Below are positions 27,684 through 36,335 of a DNA stretch of 64,000 bases, in pieces. The position numbers and the translations under genes are program-made. This DNA comes from Roseateles violae (GTDB taxonomy: Bacteria > Pseudomonadota > Gammaproteobacteria > Burkholderiales > Burkholderiaceae_C), in NCBI RefSeq assembly GCF_030410485.1, contig NZ_JAUHHC010000003.1:310001-374000 (forward strand), read 5' to 3'. Position 1 is the stretch's first letter, and each line of letters starts with the position of its first letter. Below the pieces are notes generated by a model, which saw nothing but the letters and a program-made list of their open reading frames with translations, was not told the DNA's origin and did no database searches.

Positions 27684-29428
27684 GCGCGGCGCAGGCCCAG
27701 CGCCCGGGCGGGCGGCCTGTCGGCCGGGCCCAGCGCGACCGGCGCCATGCCCGGCCGCACGGACGGCAGCTCGGCATCCAGCTCCAGCAGGCGCTGATCG
27801 CGCGCGAGCAGAAAGCGCAGCCGCCCCGGCGCGGCCGGGTTCAGGCCCAGCAGCGCCTCGTCGAGCCGGCGCAGCCGCCAGCTATTGCAGCCGATGATCT
27901 CGTCGCCGGCGCAGAAGCCGGCCGCCTGCGCGGCCGAGTCGGCCAGCACCTGCTTGATCGCCACGCCGTTGCCGCCTTCGGCGACGCGCAGGCCCAGGCG
28001 CTGGGCCAGATTCGGTTTTTCGTCGCGCCACTGCACGCCGAAGCGCTCCAGCAGCGCCGGCAGCGGCAGGTCCTCGGTGCCATGCACCCAGTCGCGCAGC
28101 TGGCCCGCCAGCGCCGCGCCGCCGAGCGCCTCGACGCCGGCCAGAATGTCGGCCTCCGAGACCGGGCCGCCGCCGCTGCGCTGCCACAGCCGGCGCATCA
28201 GCGCGTCGACGCTGCTGGCGGCTCTGGCGTCTGAGCCGCTGCGCAGGCTGAGGTCCAGCGCGAGCGCCAGCAAGGCGCCCTTGGCGTAGTAGCTGACCGT
28301 GCTGTTGGGCGTGTTCTCGTCCTGGCGGTAGTAGCGCACCCAGGCATCGAAGCTGCTCTGCGCCAGGCTTTGCTGCTTGCGGCCCGGCGCGGCCAGCACG
28401 CTGCTGACATTGGCGGCCAGCAGCTTCAGATAGCGCGGCAGGTCGATCAGGCCGGCGCGCAGCAGCAGCAGTTCGTCGTAATAGGAGGTGAAGCCCTCGA
28501 AGAACCACAGGAGCTCGGTGTAGTTCTCGCGCGTGTAGTCGATCTGCGCGAACTCGGCCGGGCGCAGGCGCTTGACGTTCCAGCTGTGGAAATACTCATG
28601 GCTGATCAGGCTCAAGAGCCTCACATAACCGTCGCCGGCCTCGCCCTGGCCCAGCCGCGGCAGGTCGCGGCGCGGCGCGATCAGCGCGGTGCTGGCGCGG
28701 TGCTCGAGGCCGCCGCCGCCCTCGTCGACGGCGTTCAGCAGAAAGGTGTAGCGCTGAAAGGGCGGCGCCTCGCGATCGCGCCGCCTGCCATGCCAGAACT
28801 CGATCTGCGTCTCGCAGATGCGCCGCGCATCGGCCAGCAGGCGCTCGCCATCGAAGACCGGCAGCGCGCCGGCGACGATGAATTCATGCTCGACGCCGTG
28901 CGCGTCGAAACGGCCGCGCCAGAAGGGACCGAGCTCGAACGGGTGGTCGACCAGCTCGTCGTAGTCGGCCGCGCGGTAGCGGCGCGCGCCGGTCGCCGGC
29001 ATGGCGGTGGCGAGCTGCCAGCCGGTCGGCAGGCGACCCAGCTCCAGTGCCTGCGGCTGGGTCTCGCGGCCGTGCACGCGCAGCAAGAGGCTGCTGCCAT
29101 TGAAGAAGCCGCGCTGCGCGTCCAGATAGGCGGCGCGCACCGAGGTATCGAAGGCATAGACGCGGTAGCGCAGGCGCAGCGCCGCGCGGCCCGCGCAGCG
29201 GATGCGCCATGTGGCCTTGTCGAGCTGCGCGAGCTCGCGCGGCTGCCCGCCCTGGCTGGCGCGCAGATCGTTCAGGTGGCGGGCAAATTCGCGCAGCAGA
29301 TAGCTGCCCGGGATCCAGGCCGGCAGGCTGACGATCTGCTCGGTGTCCGGCGCCGGAATCGTCAGCGTGACGACGAAGCAGTGGCTGCGCGCATCCTCGA
29401 TTTCGACGCGATAGCGGATCTCGGCCAT
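27668..29428 (-). CDS. M61 family metallopeptidase with PDZ domain
   Basis: A 586-residue glycyl-aminopeptidase-like M61 enzyme. An N-terminal beta domain (about 1-170) precedes the peptidase domain with the zinc motif HEYFH (277-281) and downstream Glu311 in FFEGFTSYYDEL. A C-terminal PDZ domain (about 485-560, 'GVAIKQVLADSAAQAAGFCAGDEIIG') probably binds substrates. No signal peptide is seen, so it is probably cytoplasmic. It is grouped with DUF3429 (10 bp upstream) and DUF3108 genes. Confidence 0.93.
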   Translation of the reverse strand: MAEIRYRVEIEDARSHCFVVTLTIPAPDTEQIVSLPAWIPGSYLLREFARHLNDLRASQGGQPRELAQLDKATWRIRCAGRAALRLRYRVYAFDTSVRAAYLDAQRGFFNGSSLLLRVHGRETQPQALELGRLPTGWQLATAMPATGARRYRAADYDELVDHPFELGPFWRGRFDAHGVEHEFIVAGALPVFDGERLLADARRICETQIEFWHGRRRDREAPPFQRYTFLLNAVDEGGGGLEHRASTALIAPRRDLPRLGQGEAGDGYVRLLSLISHEYFHSWNVKRLRPAEFAQIDYTRENYTELLWFFEGFTSYYDELLLLRAGLIDLPRYLKLLAANVSSVLAAPGRKQQSLAQSSFDAWVRYYRQDENTPNSTVSYYAKGALLALALDLSLRSGSDARAASSVDALMRRLWQRSGGGPVSEADILAGVEALGGAALAGQLRDWVHGTEDLPLPALLERFGVQWRDEKPNLAQRLGLRVAEGGNGVAIKQVLADSAAQAAGFCAGDEIIGCNSWRLRRLDEALLGLNPAAPGRLRFLLARDQRLLELDAELPSVRPGMAPVALGPADRPPARALGLRRAWLGG

Positions 29429-29438
29429 GGTGGCTGCT

Positions 29439-29897
29439 TCAGCTGCCCGCGGCAGCCAGGAAGCAGCTCAGCGCCGCGATCGCGCTGAGCCGAAAGCGCA
29501 GGGTCAGCCAGGCCGAGGCGCCCAGGACCGGATAGAGCCGCCGGTCGAGCAGATAGCCCAGCACCAGCAGCGCGCCCTGCAGCGCCAGGCCGGCATAGGC
29601 CGGCATCAGCACGGCGATCCAGGCCAGCAGCAGCGGCGCGATGCCCCAGACGAAGGGCTGCGGCGACGGGATGGTCTGCCGGAAGGCCAGGCCCCAGTGG
29701 ATGCCGCCCAGGAAGGAGATCACCAGCGAGGCATAGGCCGACAGCGCGAAGGTCGCAAAGCCATGGGCGTCCAGATTGCGGTCGCCGATCAGCCAGATCA
29801 GGGCCGCGCCGACGACGAAAGGCGCCAGGCCGGCATGGGCCAGCCGCAGCGCATGCGGATTCAGGGGCAGCGCGGTGGCGCCGACGACGGAGGACAT
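29439..29897 (-). CDS. DUF3429 integral membrane protein
   Basis: A 152-residue polytopic membrane protein with about five hydrophobic helices. The conserved 'YASLVISFLGGIHWGLAF' segment and 'LQGALLVLGYLLDRRLYP' are the hallmark of DUF3429, a family found next to metabolic genes in Proteobacteria and without a known role. It sits between dsbC and the M61 peptidase on the same strand. Confidence 0.87.
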   Translation of the reverse strand: MSSVVGATALPLNPHALRLAHAGLAPFVVGAALIWLIGDRNLDAHGFATFALSAYASLVISFLGGIHWGLAFRQTIPSPQPFVWGIAPLLLAWIAVLMPAYAGLALQGALLVLGYLLDRRLYPVLGASAWLTLRFRLSAIAALSCFLAAAGS

Positions 29898-29927
29898 GCG
29901 GGATTCGGACTTGGTTGCTGGAAAGGG

Positions 29928-30644
29928 TCAGGACTTGATGCCTTGCAGCCGGCGTTCGAGCTGCTCGGCACTGAGCGCGCCGGGCGCGCGCGAGCTGTCC
30001 TCGAAGAGGATGGCCGGCGTGCCGGTGACGTGGATCTTGCGCGACAGCGCCAGATTGCGTTCGAGCACCGCGTCGTCGCAGGCACCCATCGGCTTCACCG
30101 GCGCCTTGCCTTCCAGCATCCAGGCCTGCCAGGCGGCCTGCGGCTCCTTGGCGCACCAGATCGCGCGCGCCTTGTCCGGCGAATCGCCGCCCAGGATCGG
30201 AATCAGGAAGGTGTAGACGGTGATGTCCTTGACGCCCTGCAGGGCCTTCTCGAAGCGCTTGCAGTAGCCGCAGTTCGGATCGGCGAAGACGGCGATGCGG
30301 CGCGTGCCCTTGCCGTTCTTCCAGACGATCGCGTCCTTCAGCGGCAGGGTCGCGAAATCGACGCTGTTGAGCTTCTCGACCCGCTCCTCGGTCAGATTGC
30401 GGCGCGTCTTCAGGTCGATCAGATCGCCCTCGATCAGGTAGTTGCCGGCCGGATCGGTGTAGCGGATCTCGTTGCCGATGCGGATCTCCCACAGGCCCGT
30501 GATCGGCGAGGGTCGCACCTCGTCGATCTTGGGCGCGCCGGCCAGGCGATCGGCCAGATTCTTGCGGATGACCGCCTCGTTCGCCTGGGTGGCCAAGGAG
30601 GCGAGGCCCAGCAACAGGACGGGAAGAGCGCGAAGCGGGTTCAT
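29928..30644 (-). CDS. dsbC: Thiol:disulfide interchange protein DsbC
   Basis: A periplasmic disulfide isomerase of 238 residues. Signal peptide MNPLRALPVLLLGLASLATQ (cleavage near TQA|NEA), an N-terminal dimerisation domain ('GLWEIRIGNEIRYTDPAGNYLIEGDLIDL') and a thioredoxin domain with active site CGYC (Cys125, Cys128), plus cis-Pro in VTGTPAIL. A second Cys pair (IWCAKEP and GACDDA) matches the structural disulfide of DsbC. ATG at 30644 is preferred over the GTG at 30680 because it places the signal peptide at the N-terminus. Confidence 0.94.
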   Translation of the reverse strand: MNPLRALPVLLLGLASLATQANEAVIRKNLADRLAGAPKIDEVRPSPITGLWEIRIGNEIRYTDPAGNYLIEGDLIDLKTRRNLTEERVEKLNSVDFATLPLKDAIVWKNGKGTRRIAVFADPNCGYCKRFEKALQGVKDITVYTFLIPILGGDSPDKARAIWCAKEPQAAWQAWMLEGKAPVKPMGACDDAVLERNLALSRKIHVTGTPAILFEDSSRAPGALSAEQLERRLQGIKS

Positions 30645-30672
30645 GGTGGTAGGTCGGGCAGCAGAGGCTTGT

Positions 30673-31785
30673 TCAGACACCGAGCGCGCGGCCGGTCAGC
30701 CAGCGCTTCAGCGGAGGGAGGGCGTTCAGCAGGCTGAGGCCCTGGTTGCGCAGGCTGCGCAGCGGCGCGGCTTCGCTGGCGAACAGGCGCAGCAGGCCAT
30801 CGGTCAGTTCGCCCATGGCCCAGGTGGCGGCCTGGCGCTCGCGCTGGTAGCGGCGCAGCAGGCGCTCGTCGCCAAGCGGCCGCCAGGCCTCGCGCCGGCG
30901 GAGCACCTCGGCCAGCGCCGCCACATCGGCCAGGCCCAGGTTCAGGCCTTGGCCGGCCAGCGGATGGACGGTGTGCGCGGCGTCGCCCAGCAGCACCCAG
31001 CCCGGGCCCAGCAGCGGCTCGGCGCGCGCGAGGCTCAGCGGCCAGGAGGCGCGGCCGCTGGCCAGGCTCAACCGGCCGGCCGCGCCGCCGCTGGCCTCGT
31101 TCAGCTCGGCCTCGAAGGCCGCGTCGTCGAGCGCCAGCAAATCATTGGCGCGCTGCTCGGGCAGCGACCAGACCAGGCCATAGGCATGTTGCGGCTGCGG
31201 TCGGTCGAAGGGCAGCAGGGCCAGCACGTCGGGCGCGCGGAACCATTGGCGGGCGATGCCGCGGTGCGCTTGATCGGCGACCAGGCGCGCGGCAATCGCG
31301 CGCTGGCCGCGGGCCAGCGGCTCGAAGCGCACGCCCAGCTCGGCGCGCGCCTGCGAGTCGCGCCCTTCGCACAGGGCCACCAGCTCGGCCGGCACCGGCG
31401 CATCGACGCGGTGCACATGGGGGGCGAAGCGCAGGGCGACGGCCAGCTGCTGCTCGAGCTCGGCCGCGTCGACGATGAAGGCCAGCTCGGCCACGCCCTG
31501 CTGCCAGGCCGAGAACTCGAGCAGGGAACCGGCCTCGTCGCCGGCCACCGCCATATCGTGGACCGGCGTGCGCGCATCGGGCGGCAGCGAGTCCCAGACC
31601 TTCAGCTCGCGCAGCAGCGCGACCGAGGCGGCGTTCAAGGCATAGGTGCGCACATCCTCGCGCTGGGCCGCGGTCGGCTGCTCGCTGCCCAGCAGCGCCA
31701 CGCGCAGGCCCTGAGCGCCCAGCGCCAACGCCAGCGCGCGGCCGACGCAGCCGCTGCCGCGGACCAGAACCTGATAGCTTTTCAT
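30673..31785 (-). CDS. UbiH/UbiF/COQ6-family FAD monooxygenase
   Basis: A 370-residue FAD-dependent hydroxylase of the ubiquinone family. The N-terminal dinucleotide motif is VRGSGCVGRALALALG; the FAD ribityl motif is LLGDAAHTVHPLAGQGLNLG (about 270-290). Such enzymes hydroxylate the ubiquinone ring in the membrane-associated Ubi complex; which ring position cannot be told. The region between the two motifs is Ala/Leu-rich and divergent. The start at 31785 begins the conserved beta strand. It is divergent from ychF with 88 bp between. Confidence 0.88.
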   Translation of the reverse strand: MKSYQVLVRGSGCVGRALALALGAQGLRVALLGSEQPTAAQREDVRTYALNAASVALLRELKVWDSLPPDARTPVHDMAVAGDEAGSLLEFSAWQQGVAELAFIVDAAELEQQLAVALRFAPHVHRVDAPVPAELVALCEGRDSQARAELGVRFEPLARGQRAIAARLVADQAHRGIARQWFRAPDVLALLPFDRPQPQHAYGLVWSLPEQRANDLLALDDAAFEAELNEASGGAAGRLSLASGRASWPLSLARAEPLLGPGWVLLGDAAHTVHPLAGQGLNLGLADVAALAEVLRRREAWRPLGDERLLRRYQRERQAATWAMGELTDGLLRLFASEAAPLRSLRNQGLSLLNALPPLKRWLTGRALGV

Positions 31786-31805
31786 GCGGGCATTGTAGGG
31801 GCGAC

Positions 31806-31811
31806 TAAAAT
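31806..31811 (+). promoter_or_regulatory. Candidate -10 box of ychF
   Basis: TAAAAT inside ACTAAAATCGCTGC, identical over 14 bases to the element before lysS. It would give a leader of roughly 55 nt. There is no strong -35. Confidence 0.4.
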
Positions 31812-31873
31812 CGCTGCTTTGGCTGGCGGCCGATGCCGCAAGCCCCTTCCCGCTCCCCAGAAAGTCCTCCTCC

Positions 31874-32965
31874 ATGAGCCTCAAATGCGGCATCGTGGGC
31901 CTGCCCAATGTCGGCAAGTCCACCCTCTTCAATGCGCTGACCAAGGCCGGCATCGCCGCCGAGAACTACCCGTTCTGCACGATCGAGCCGAATGTCGGCG
32001 TGGTCGAACTGCCCGATCCGCGGCTGCAGGCGCTGGCGGACATCGTCAAGCCGGAGCGGGTGATGCCGGCCGTGGTCGAGTTCGTCGACATCGCCGGCCT
32101 GGTGGCCGGCGCCAGCAAGGGTGAAGGCCTGGGCAACCAGTTCCTCTCGCACATCCGCGAGACCGACGCGATCGTCAACGTCGTGCGCTGCTTCGACGAC
32201 CCGAACGTGATCCACGTCAACGGCAAGGTCGACCCGATCGCCGACATCGAGGTGATCCAGACGGAGCTGTGCCTGGCCGACCTCGGCACCGTCGAGAAGA
32301 GCCTGCACCGCTACAACAAGGTGGCGCGCGCCGGTGACAAGGAGGCGATCGCCTTGGTCAAGGTGCTGGAGAAGTGCCAGGCGGCGCTGGACCAGGCCAG
32401 GCCGGTGCGCTCGATCGATTTCAGCAAGGAAGAACTGGCGATCCTGAAGCCGCTGTGCCTGATCACGGCCAAGCCGGCCATGTTCGTCGGCAACGTCGCC
32501 GAGGACGGCTTCGAGAACAACCCCTTCCTCGACCGCCTGAAGGAATACGCCGCCGCCCAGAACGGCCCGGTGGTCGCGATCTGCGCCAAGACCGAGGCCG
32601 AGCTGGCCGACATGGGCGACGAGGACCGTGCGCTGTTCCTGGCCGAGATGGGCCAGGACGAGCCGGGCCTGAACCGCCTGATCCGCGCCGCCTTCAAGCT
32701 CCTGGGCCTGCAGACCTACTTCACCGCCGGCGTCAAGGAAGTGCGCGCCTGGACCATCCATATCGGCGACACCGGTCCGCAGGCGGCGGGCGTGATCCAC
32801 ACCGATTTCGAACGCGGCTACATCCGCGCGCAGACGATTTCCTACGAGGACTTCATCGCCTACAAGGGCGAGCAAGGCGCCAAGGACGCGGGAAAAATGC
32901 GCGCCGAGGGCAAGGACTACGTCGTCAAGGACGGCGACGTGTTGCATTTCCTCTTCAACGTGTAA
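31874..32965 (+). CDS. ychF: Redox-regulated ATPase YchF (Obg family)
   Basis: A 363-residue P-loop NTPase, the standard YchF length. G1 is GLPNVGKST, switch I is [12 protein letters not shown]3 is [20 protein letters not shown], and the NxxE-type G4 (NVAED) explains its ATP preference. A coiled-coil insert follows, and the C-terminal TGS domain (about 280-363, '[15 protein letters not shown]') ends with 'VLHFLFNV'. It associates with ribosomes and oxidative-stress responses in other bacteria. The histidine kinase gene begins 45 bp downstream on the same strand. Confidence 0.97.
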   Translation: MSLKCGIVGLPNVGKSTLFNALTKAGIAAENYPFCTIEPNVGVVELPDPRLQALADIVKPERVMPAVVEFVDIAGLVAGASKGEGLGNQFLSHIRETDAIVNVVRCFDDPNVIHVNGKVDPIADIEVIQTELCLADLGTVEKSLHRYNKVARAGDKEAIALVKVLEKCQAALDQARPVRSIDFSKEELAILKPLCLITAKPAMFVGNVAEDGFENNPFLDRLKEYAAAQNGPVVAICAKTEAELADMGDEDRALFLAEMGQDEPGLNRLIRAAFKLLGLQTYFTAGVKEVRAWTIHIGDTGPQAAGVIHTDFERGYIRAQTISYEDFIAYKGEQGAKDAGKMRAEGKDYVVKDGDVLHFLFNV

Positions 32966-33010
32966 AAGCACCGACCGGTCCGGCTCACCAAAGCTGTACG
33001 CTGGGGCGAG

Positions 33011-36000
33011 ATGCTCCCGAAAAGAAAGCTGCTCTGGTATCTGGCCCAAAGCCTGGGCCTGACGCTCGCCTATATCGCCTTCGGCGTGCTGGGCCTGCGG
33101 CTGGCGGTGCCGCCCAGCTATGCCTCGCCGCTTTACCCGGCCGCCGGCCTGGCGCTGGCGGCGCTGCTGAGCCTGGGCCTGCGCTACTTCCCGGCCGTGC
33201 TGCTGGGCTCGCTGGTCGTCAACATGCTGCTCAGCATCGAGCGCGGCCAGCCGGCCTTGCTCGCGCCGGCGCTGATCGGCGTCGGTGCCGCGCTGCAGGC
33301 GCTGTTCGGCGCCTGGGCCGTGCGGCGCTGGGTGTCGCAGCCGCTGCTGCTGACCGAGCCGCGCGACCTGGCCAAGTTCTTCGCGCTGGGCGCCGGCCTG
33401 GCCTGCCTGATCAACCCGACCATCGCCTGCCTGACCCTGCGGGCGACCGGCGCCCTGACGGCCGAGCAGTTCCTCGGCAACTGGCTGTCCTGGTGGCTGG
33501 GCGACGCCATGGGCGTGCTGATCGCGGCGCCAATGGTGCTGACCTTGCTCGGCCGGCCGCGCAAGGCCTGGGCGCCGCGGCGGCTGAGCGTCGGCCTGCC
33601 CATGCTGCTGACCATCGTGTTGATGGCGCTGGGCACGCTGGCGGTGGCCGAATGGGACGCGCAGCGCGCGCGCGCCAATTTCGAGCGCGAGGCGCTCAAT
33701 GCCGGCAACGCGATGGAAGGCCTGCTGCGCGAACCGCTGATGGCGCTGGAGGCCAGCCGCGGCCTGCTGCTGGTCGCGCCGCATCTGAGCCGGAGCGATT
33801 TCGAGCGCGGCACGGCCAGCTATCTGGCGCCGGACAGCGCGCTGCGGGCGATCGGCGTCGCGCGCCGGGTGGCGCGCCAGGCGTTGCCGGCCTTCGATGC
33901 GGCCGCGCGCGCCGAGGGCCTGGCCGACTTCAAAGCCCGCGACCGCCGCCGGCCCGGCGATGTCGAGCCGCCCGCCGGCGAGGACATGCTGGCGATCCGG
34001 CTGATCGAGCCGCTGGCGCGCAATGCCGGCGCGCTGGGCGTGAACATCCGCTCGGTGCCGGTCGCGCGCAGCGCCCTGGCCCAGGCCCTGCAGAACGGCC
34101 GCCCGGCCGCGACGGCCGGCTTCCAGCTGTCGCAGGACAGCGAGGAGGCCACCGGCGTCGTCGTCTACCAGGCCTTCTACGAGGGCCAGCCGCGCGATGC
34201 CGACGAGCGCGCACGCGCGCTGGCCGGCGTCGTCTTCACCACCCTGCGGCCCGATCAGCTGCTGGCCCGGATCGCGCTGCCGGCCGGTCTGCGGCTGTGC
34301 CTGGTCGACCGCGATCCGCTGGCGCAGCGCCCGCGCCTGGCCGGACCGACCGGCTGCGAGCTCGCGACCGCCCAGCCCGGCGACACGCAGCGCCGGCGCC
34401 CGGTGCAGTTCGGCGGCCGCGACTGGGACATCCGCGTCTACGCGAGCAGCGGCCTGCGCATGGACCAGTCGCGCAGCTGGCCCTTCGCGCTGGTGGGCCT
34501 GGTCTGCACCGGCCTGCTGGGCGTGCTGCTGCTGGTCGTCACCGGGCGGGCGCGCCGCATCGAGGACCAGGTGCGCGCCCGCACCGCCGAGCTCAAGCGC
34601 GAGATCGCAGAGCGCGAGCAGGCGGCGCAGGCCCTGCGCGAGAGCGAGCTGCGCTTCCGCAATATCTTCGACAACGCACCGGTCGGCGTGATCTTCACCG
34701 ACGTCTACGGCGGCATCAAAGAGGTCAATCCGCAGTTCTGCCGCCTGATCGGCCTGCCGGCCGAGACCTTGCAGCAGATGCGCACCTTCGACATCACGCA
34801 TCCGGACGACCAAGCCGAGGACACGCGGCTGGCGATGCTGCTGATGCGCGGCCGCATCGGCGTCTACCACCGCCACAAGCGCTACCGCACGCCCGATGGC
34901 CGTGAGCTGCAGGTGCGCGCGGTCGTCTCGCTGCTGCGCGGCAGCGACGGCCGGCCGCACCGGCTGGTCGGCGTCGTCGAGGACATCGCCGACCAGCTGA
35001 AGATGCAGCAGCTGGCGCAGGCGGCCGAGCAGGCCGAGGCGGCCAACCGGGCCAAGAACGAGTTCCTGTCGCGCATGAGCCATGAGCTGCGCACGCCGCT
35101 GAACGCGATGCTGGGCTTCACCCAGCTGCTCGAGATGGACGCCGGCGAACGGCTCAGCCCGCGTCAGCGCAGCCGCACCGCGCAGATCCAGCAGGCCGGC
35201 TGGCATCTGCTGGAGATGATCAACGACACCCTGGACCTGTCGCGCATCGAATCCGGCGCGCTGCGCCTGGAGCCGACCCGGCTGAACCTGGCCGCGCTGC
35301 TGGACGAGGCGGCCGCGCTGATCGAGGGCGATGCGCGCGCGCGCCGGCTGACGCTGACCCGCGCGCTGGGCGGGCAGGCCCGCTTTGCCCATGGCGACGC
35401 GACCCGGGTCAAGCAGGTGCTGACCAATCTGCTCAGCAATGCGGTCAAGTACAACGTCGAGGGCGGCAGCATCACGGTCGAGAGCCACCGCCCGGCCGAC
35501 GCGCCCAACTGCGTGGAGATCAGCGTCAGCGACACCGGCCTCGGCCTCGATGCCGAGCAACTCGGCGCGCTCTTCCAGCCCTTCAACCGGCTCGGCCGCG
35601 AGCACAGCGAGACGGCCGGCACCGGCATCGGCCTGGTGATCAGCAAGCGCCTGGCCGAGCTGATGGGCGGCGAGCTGCGCGCCAGCAGCGTGGCGGGCCG
35701 CGGCTCCAGTTTCGTCCTGCGCCTGCCGGCGGCCGAGGCCGCCGCCGCACCGCAGCCGGTCGCCGCCGCCGACAGCGCGCCGGCCTTTGCCGGCCGGCGC
35801 CGCGTCGTCTACATCGAGGACAACGCGATGAATGCCGAGGTCATGCGTGGCATCCTCGAGCAGCGGCCGCAGATCGAACTGGAAGTTCACACCAGCGGCC
35901 TGGCCGGCCTGCAGGCGGTCCTGGCCGAGCCGCCGGACCTGCTGCTGCTGGACATGCAGCTGCCCGATCTGGACGGGCTGGCGGTGCTGAAGCGGCTGCG

Positions 36001-36172
36001 CGCGGTGCTGTCCGAGGCGGCGCTGCCGGTCGTCGTGGTCTCGGCCAATGCGCTGCCGGACCAGGTGCAGGCCTGCCGGGCCGCCGGCGTGCAGCACTAT
36101 CTGACCAAGCCGGTCGATATGCGCGAGCTGCTGCGCCTGCTGGACCGGCTGCTGGAAGCGCAAGGAGCCTGA
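33011..36172 (+). CDS. MASE1-CHASE-PAS hybrid histidine kinase
   Basis: A 1053-residue hybrid sensor kinase. MASE1 membrane domain about 10-210 (seven or eight helices); extracytoplasmic CHASE-like domain about 220-480; transmembrane helix 492-511; short coiled coil; PAS/PAC about 545-665; HisKA with phospho-His691 in SRMSHELRTPLNAM; HATPase with N box LLSNAVKYN (807-815), DTGLGLD and GTGIGL; receiver domain about 930-1045 with phospho-Asp981 (LLLLDMQLPD) and Lys1033. No DNA-binding or enzymatic output is attached and no response regulator is adjacent, so the phosphate acceptor is unknown. Confidence 0.94.
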   Translation: MLPKRKLLWYLAQSLGLTLAYIAFGVLGLRLAVPPSYASPLYPAAGLALAALLSLGLRYFPAVLLGSLVVNMLLSIERGQPALLAPALIGVGAALQALFGAWAVRRWVSQPLLLTEPRDLAKFFALGAGLACLINPTIACLTLRATGALTAEQFLGNWLSWWLGDAMGVLIAAPMVLTLLGRPRKAWAPRRLSVGLPMLLTIVLMALGTLAVAEWDAQRARANFEREALNAGNAMEGLLREPLMALEASRGLLLVAPHLSRSDFERGTASYLAPDSALRAIGVARRVARQALPAFDAAARAEGLADFKARDRRRPGDVEPPAGEDMLAIRLIEPLARNAGALGVNIRSVPVARSALAQALQNGRPAATAGFQLSQDSEEATGVVVYQAFYEGQPRDADERARALAGVVFTTLRPDQLLARIALPAGLRLCLVDRDPLAQRPRLAGPTGCELATAQPGDTQRRRPVQFGGRDWDIRVYASSGLRMDQSRSWPFALVGLVCTGLLGVLLLVVTGRARRIEDQVRARTAELKREIAEREQAAQALRESELRFRNIFDNAPVGVIFTDVYGGIKEVNPQFCRLIGLPAETLQQMRTFDITHPDDQAEDTRLAMLLMRGRIGVYHRHKRYRTPDGRELQVRAVVSLLRGSDGRPHRLVGVVEDIADQLKMQQLAQAAEQAEAANRAKNEFLSRMSHELRTPLNAMLGFTQLLEMDAGERLSPRQRSRTAQIQQAGWHLLEMINDTLDLSRIESGALRLEPTRLNLAALLDEAAALIEGDARARRLTLTRALGGQARFAHGDATRVKQVLTNLLSNAVKYNVEGGSITVESHRPADAPNCVEISVSDTGLGLDAEQLGALFQPFNRLGREHSETAGTGIGLVISKRLAELMGGELRASSVAGRGSSFVLRLPAAEAAAAPQPVAAADSAPAFAGRRRVVYIEDNAMNAEVMRGILEQRPQIELEVHTSGLAGLQAVLAEPPDLLLLDMQLPDLDGLAVLKRLRAVLSEAALPVVVVSANALPDQVQACRAAGVQHYLTKPVDMRELLRLLDRLLEAQGA

Positions 36173-36259
36173 GCAGCAGCCGGCCCGGCCCAATAAAGTT
36201 AGCAAGCGCTTCTCTCTAAAGCATTACACAGCCTTGCTTCGTCAAATAGCCCTCGGCGC

Positions 36260-36286
36260 TTAGCACTCTTGTCCAGGGAGTGCTAA
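36260..36286. promoter_or_regulatory. CIRCE element (HrcA operator) upstream of rpoH
   Basis: A perfect inverted repeat TTAGCACTC-N9-GAGTGCTAA, identical to the CIRCE consensus bound by the heat-shock repressor HrcA. It lies 50 bp before the rpoH start and overlaps the likely promoter hexamers, a position suited to repression. Seen directly; HrcA binding is inferred from the consensus. Confidence 0.93.
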
Positions 36287-36289
36287 TAT
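36260..36289 (+). promoter_or_regulatory. Candidate rpoH promoter overlapped by CIRCE
   Basis: TTAGCA (36260-36265) as -35 and TAATAT (36284-36289) as -10 with an 18-base spacer. TG one base before the -10 makes it an extended -10. The hexamers fall inside the two arms of the CIRCE repeat. Confidence 0.55.
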
Positions 36290-36300
36290 TCATCTCCATG

Positions 36301-36316
36301 GAACCCGCAAGGGTTC
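36301..36316 (+). promoter_or_regulatory. 5'-UTR hairpin before rpoH
   Basis: GAACCC-GCAA-GGGTTC: a 6-bp perfect stem closed by a GNRA tetraloop, ending 19 bases before the rpoH start codon and just upstream of the purine-rich GAAAGAAAG ribosome-binding region. A role in translation control is possible but unproven. Confidence 0.55.
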
Positions 36317-36335
36317 GGTTCTGCGAAAGAAAGTG

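Noticed and set aside
31805-36205. A 1466-codon open frame on the minus strand
   Set aside because: It lies fully antisense to ychF and the hybrid kinase, both with intact diagnostic motifs. Its translation is Gln/His/Arg/Ala-rich without any domain, as expected for antisense frames in GC-rich codon-biased genes.
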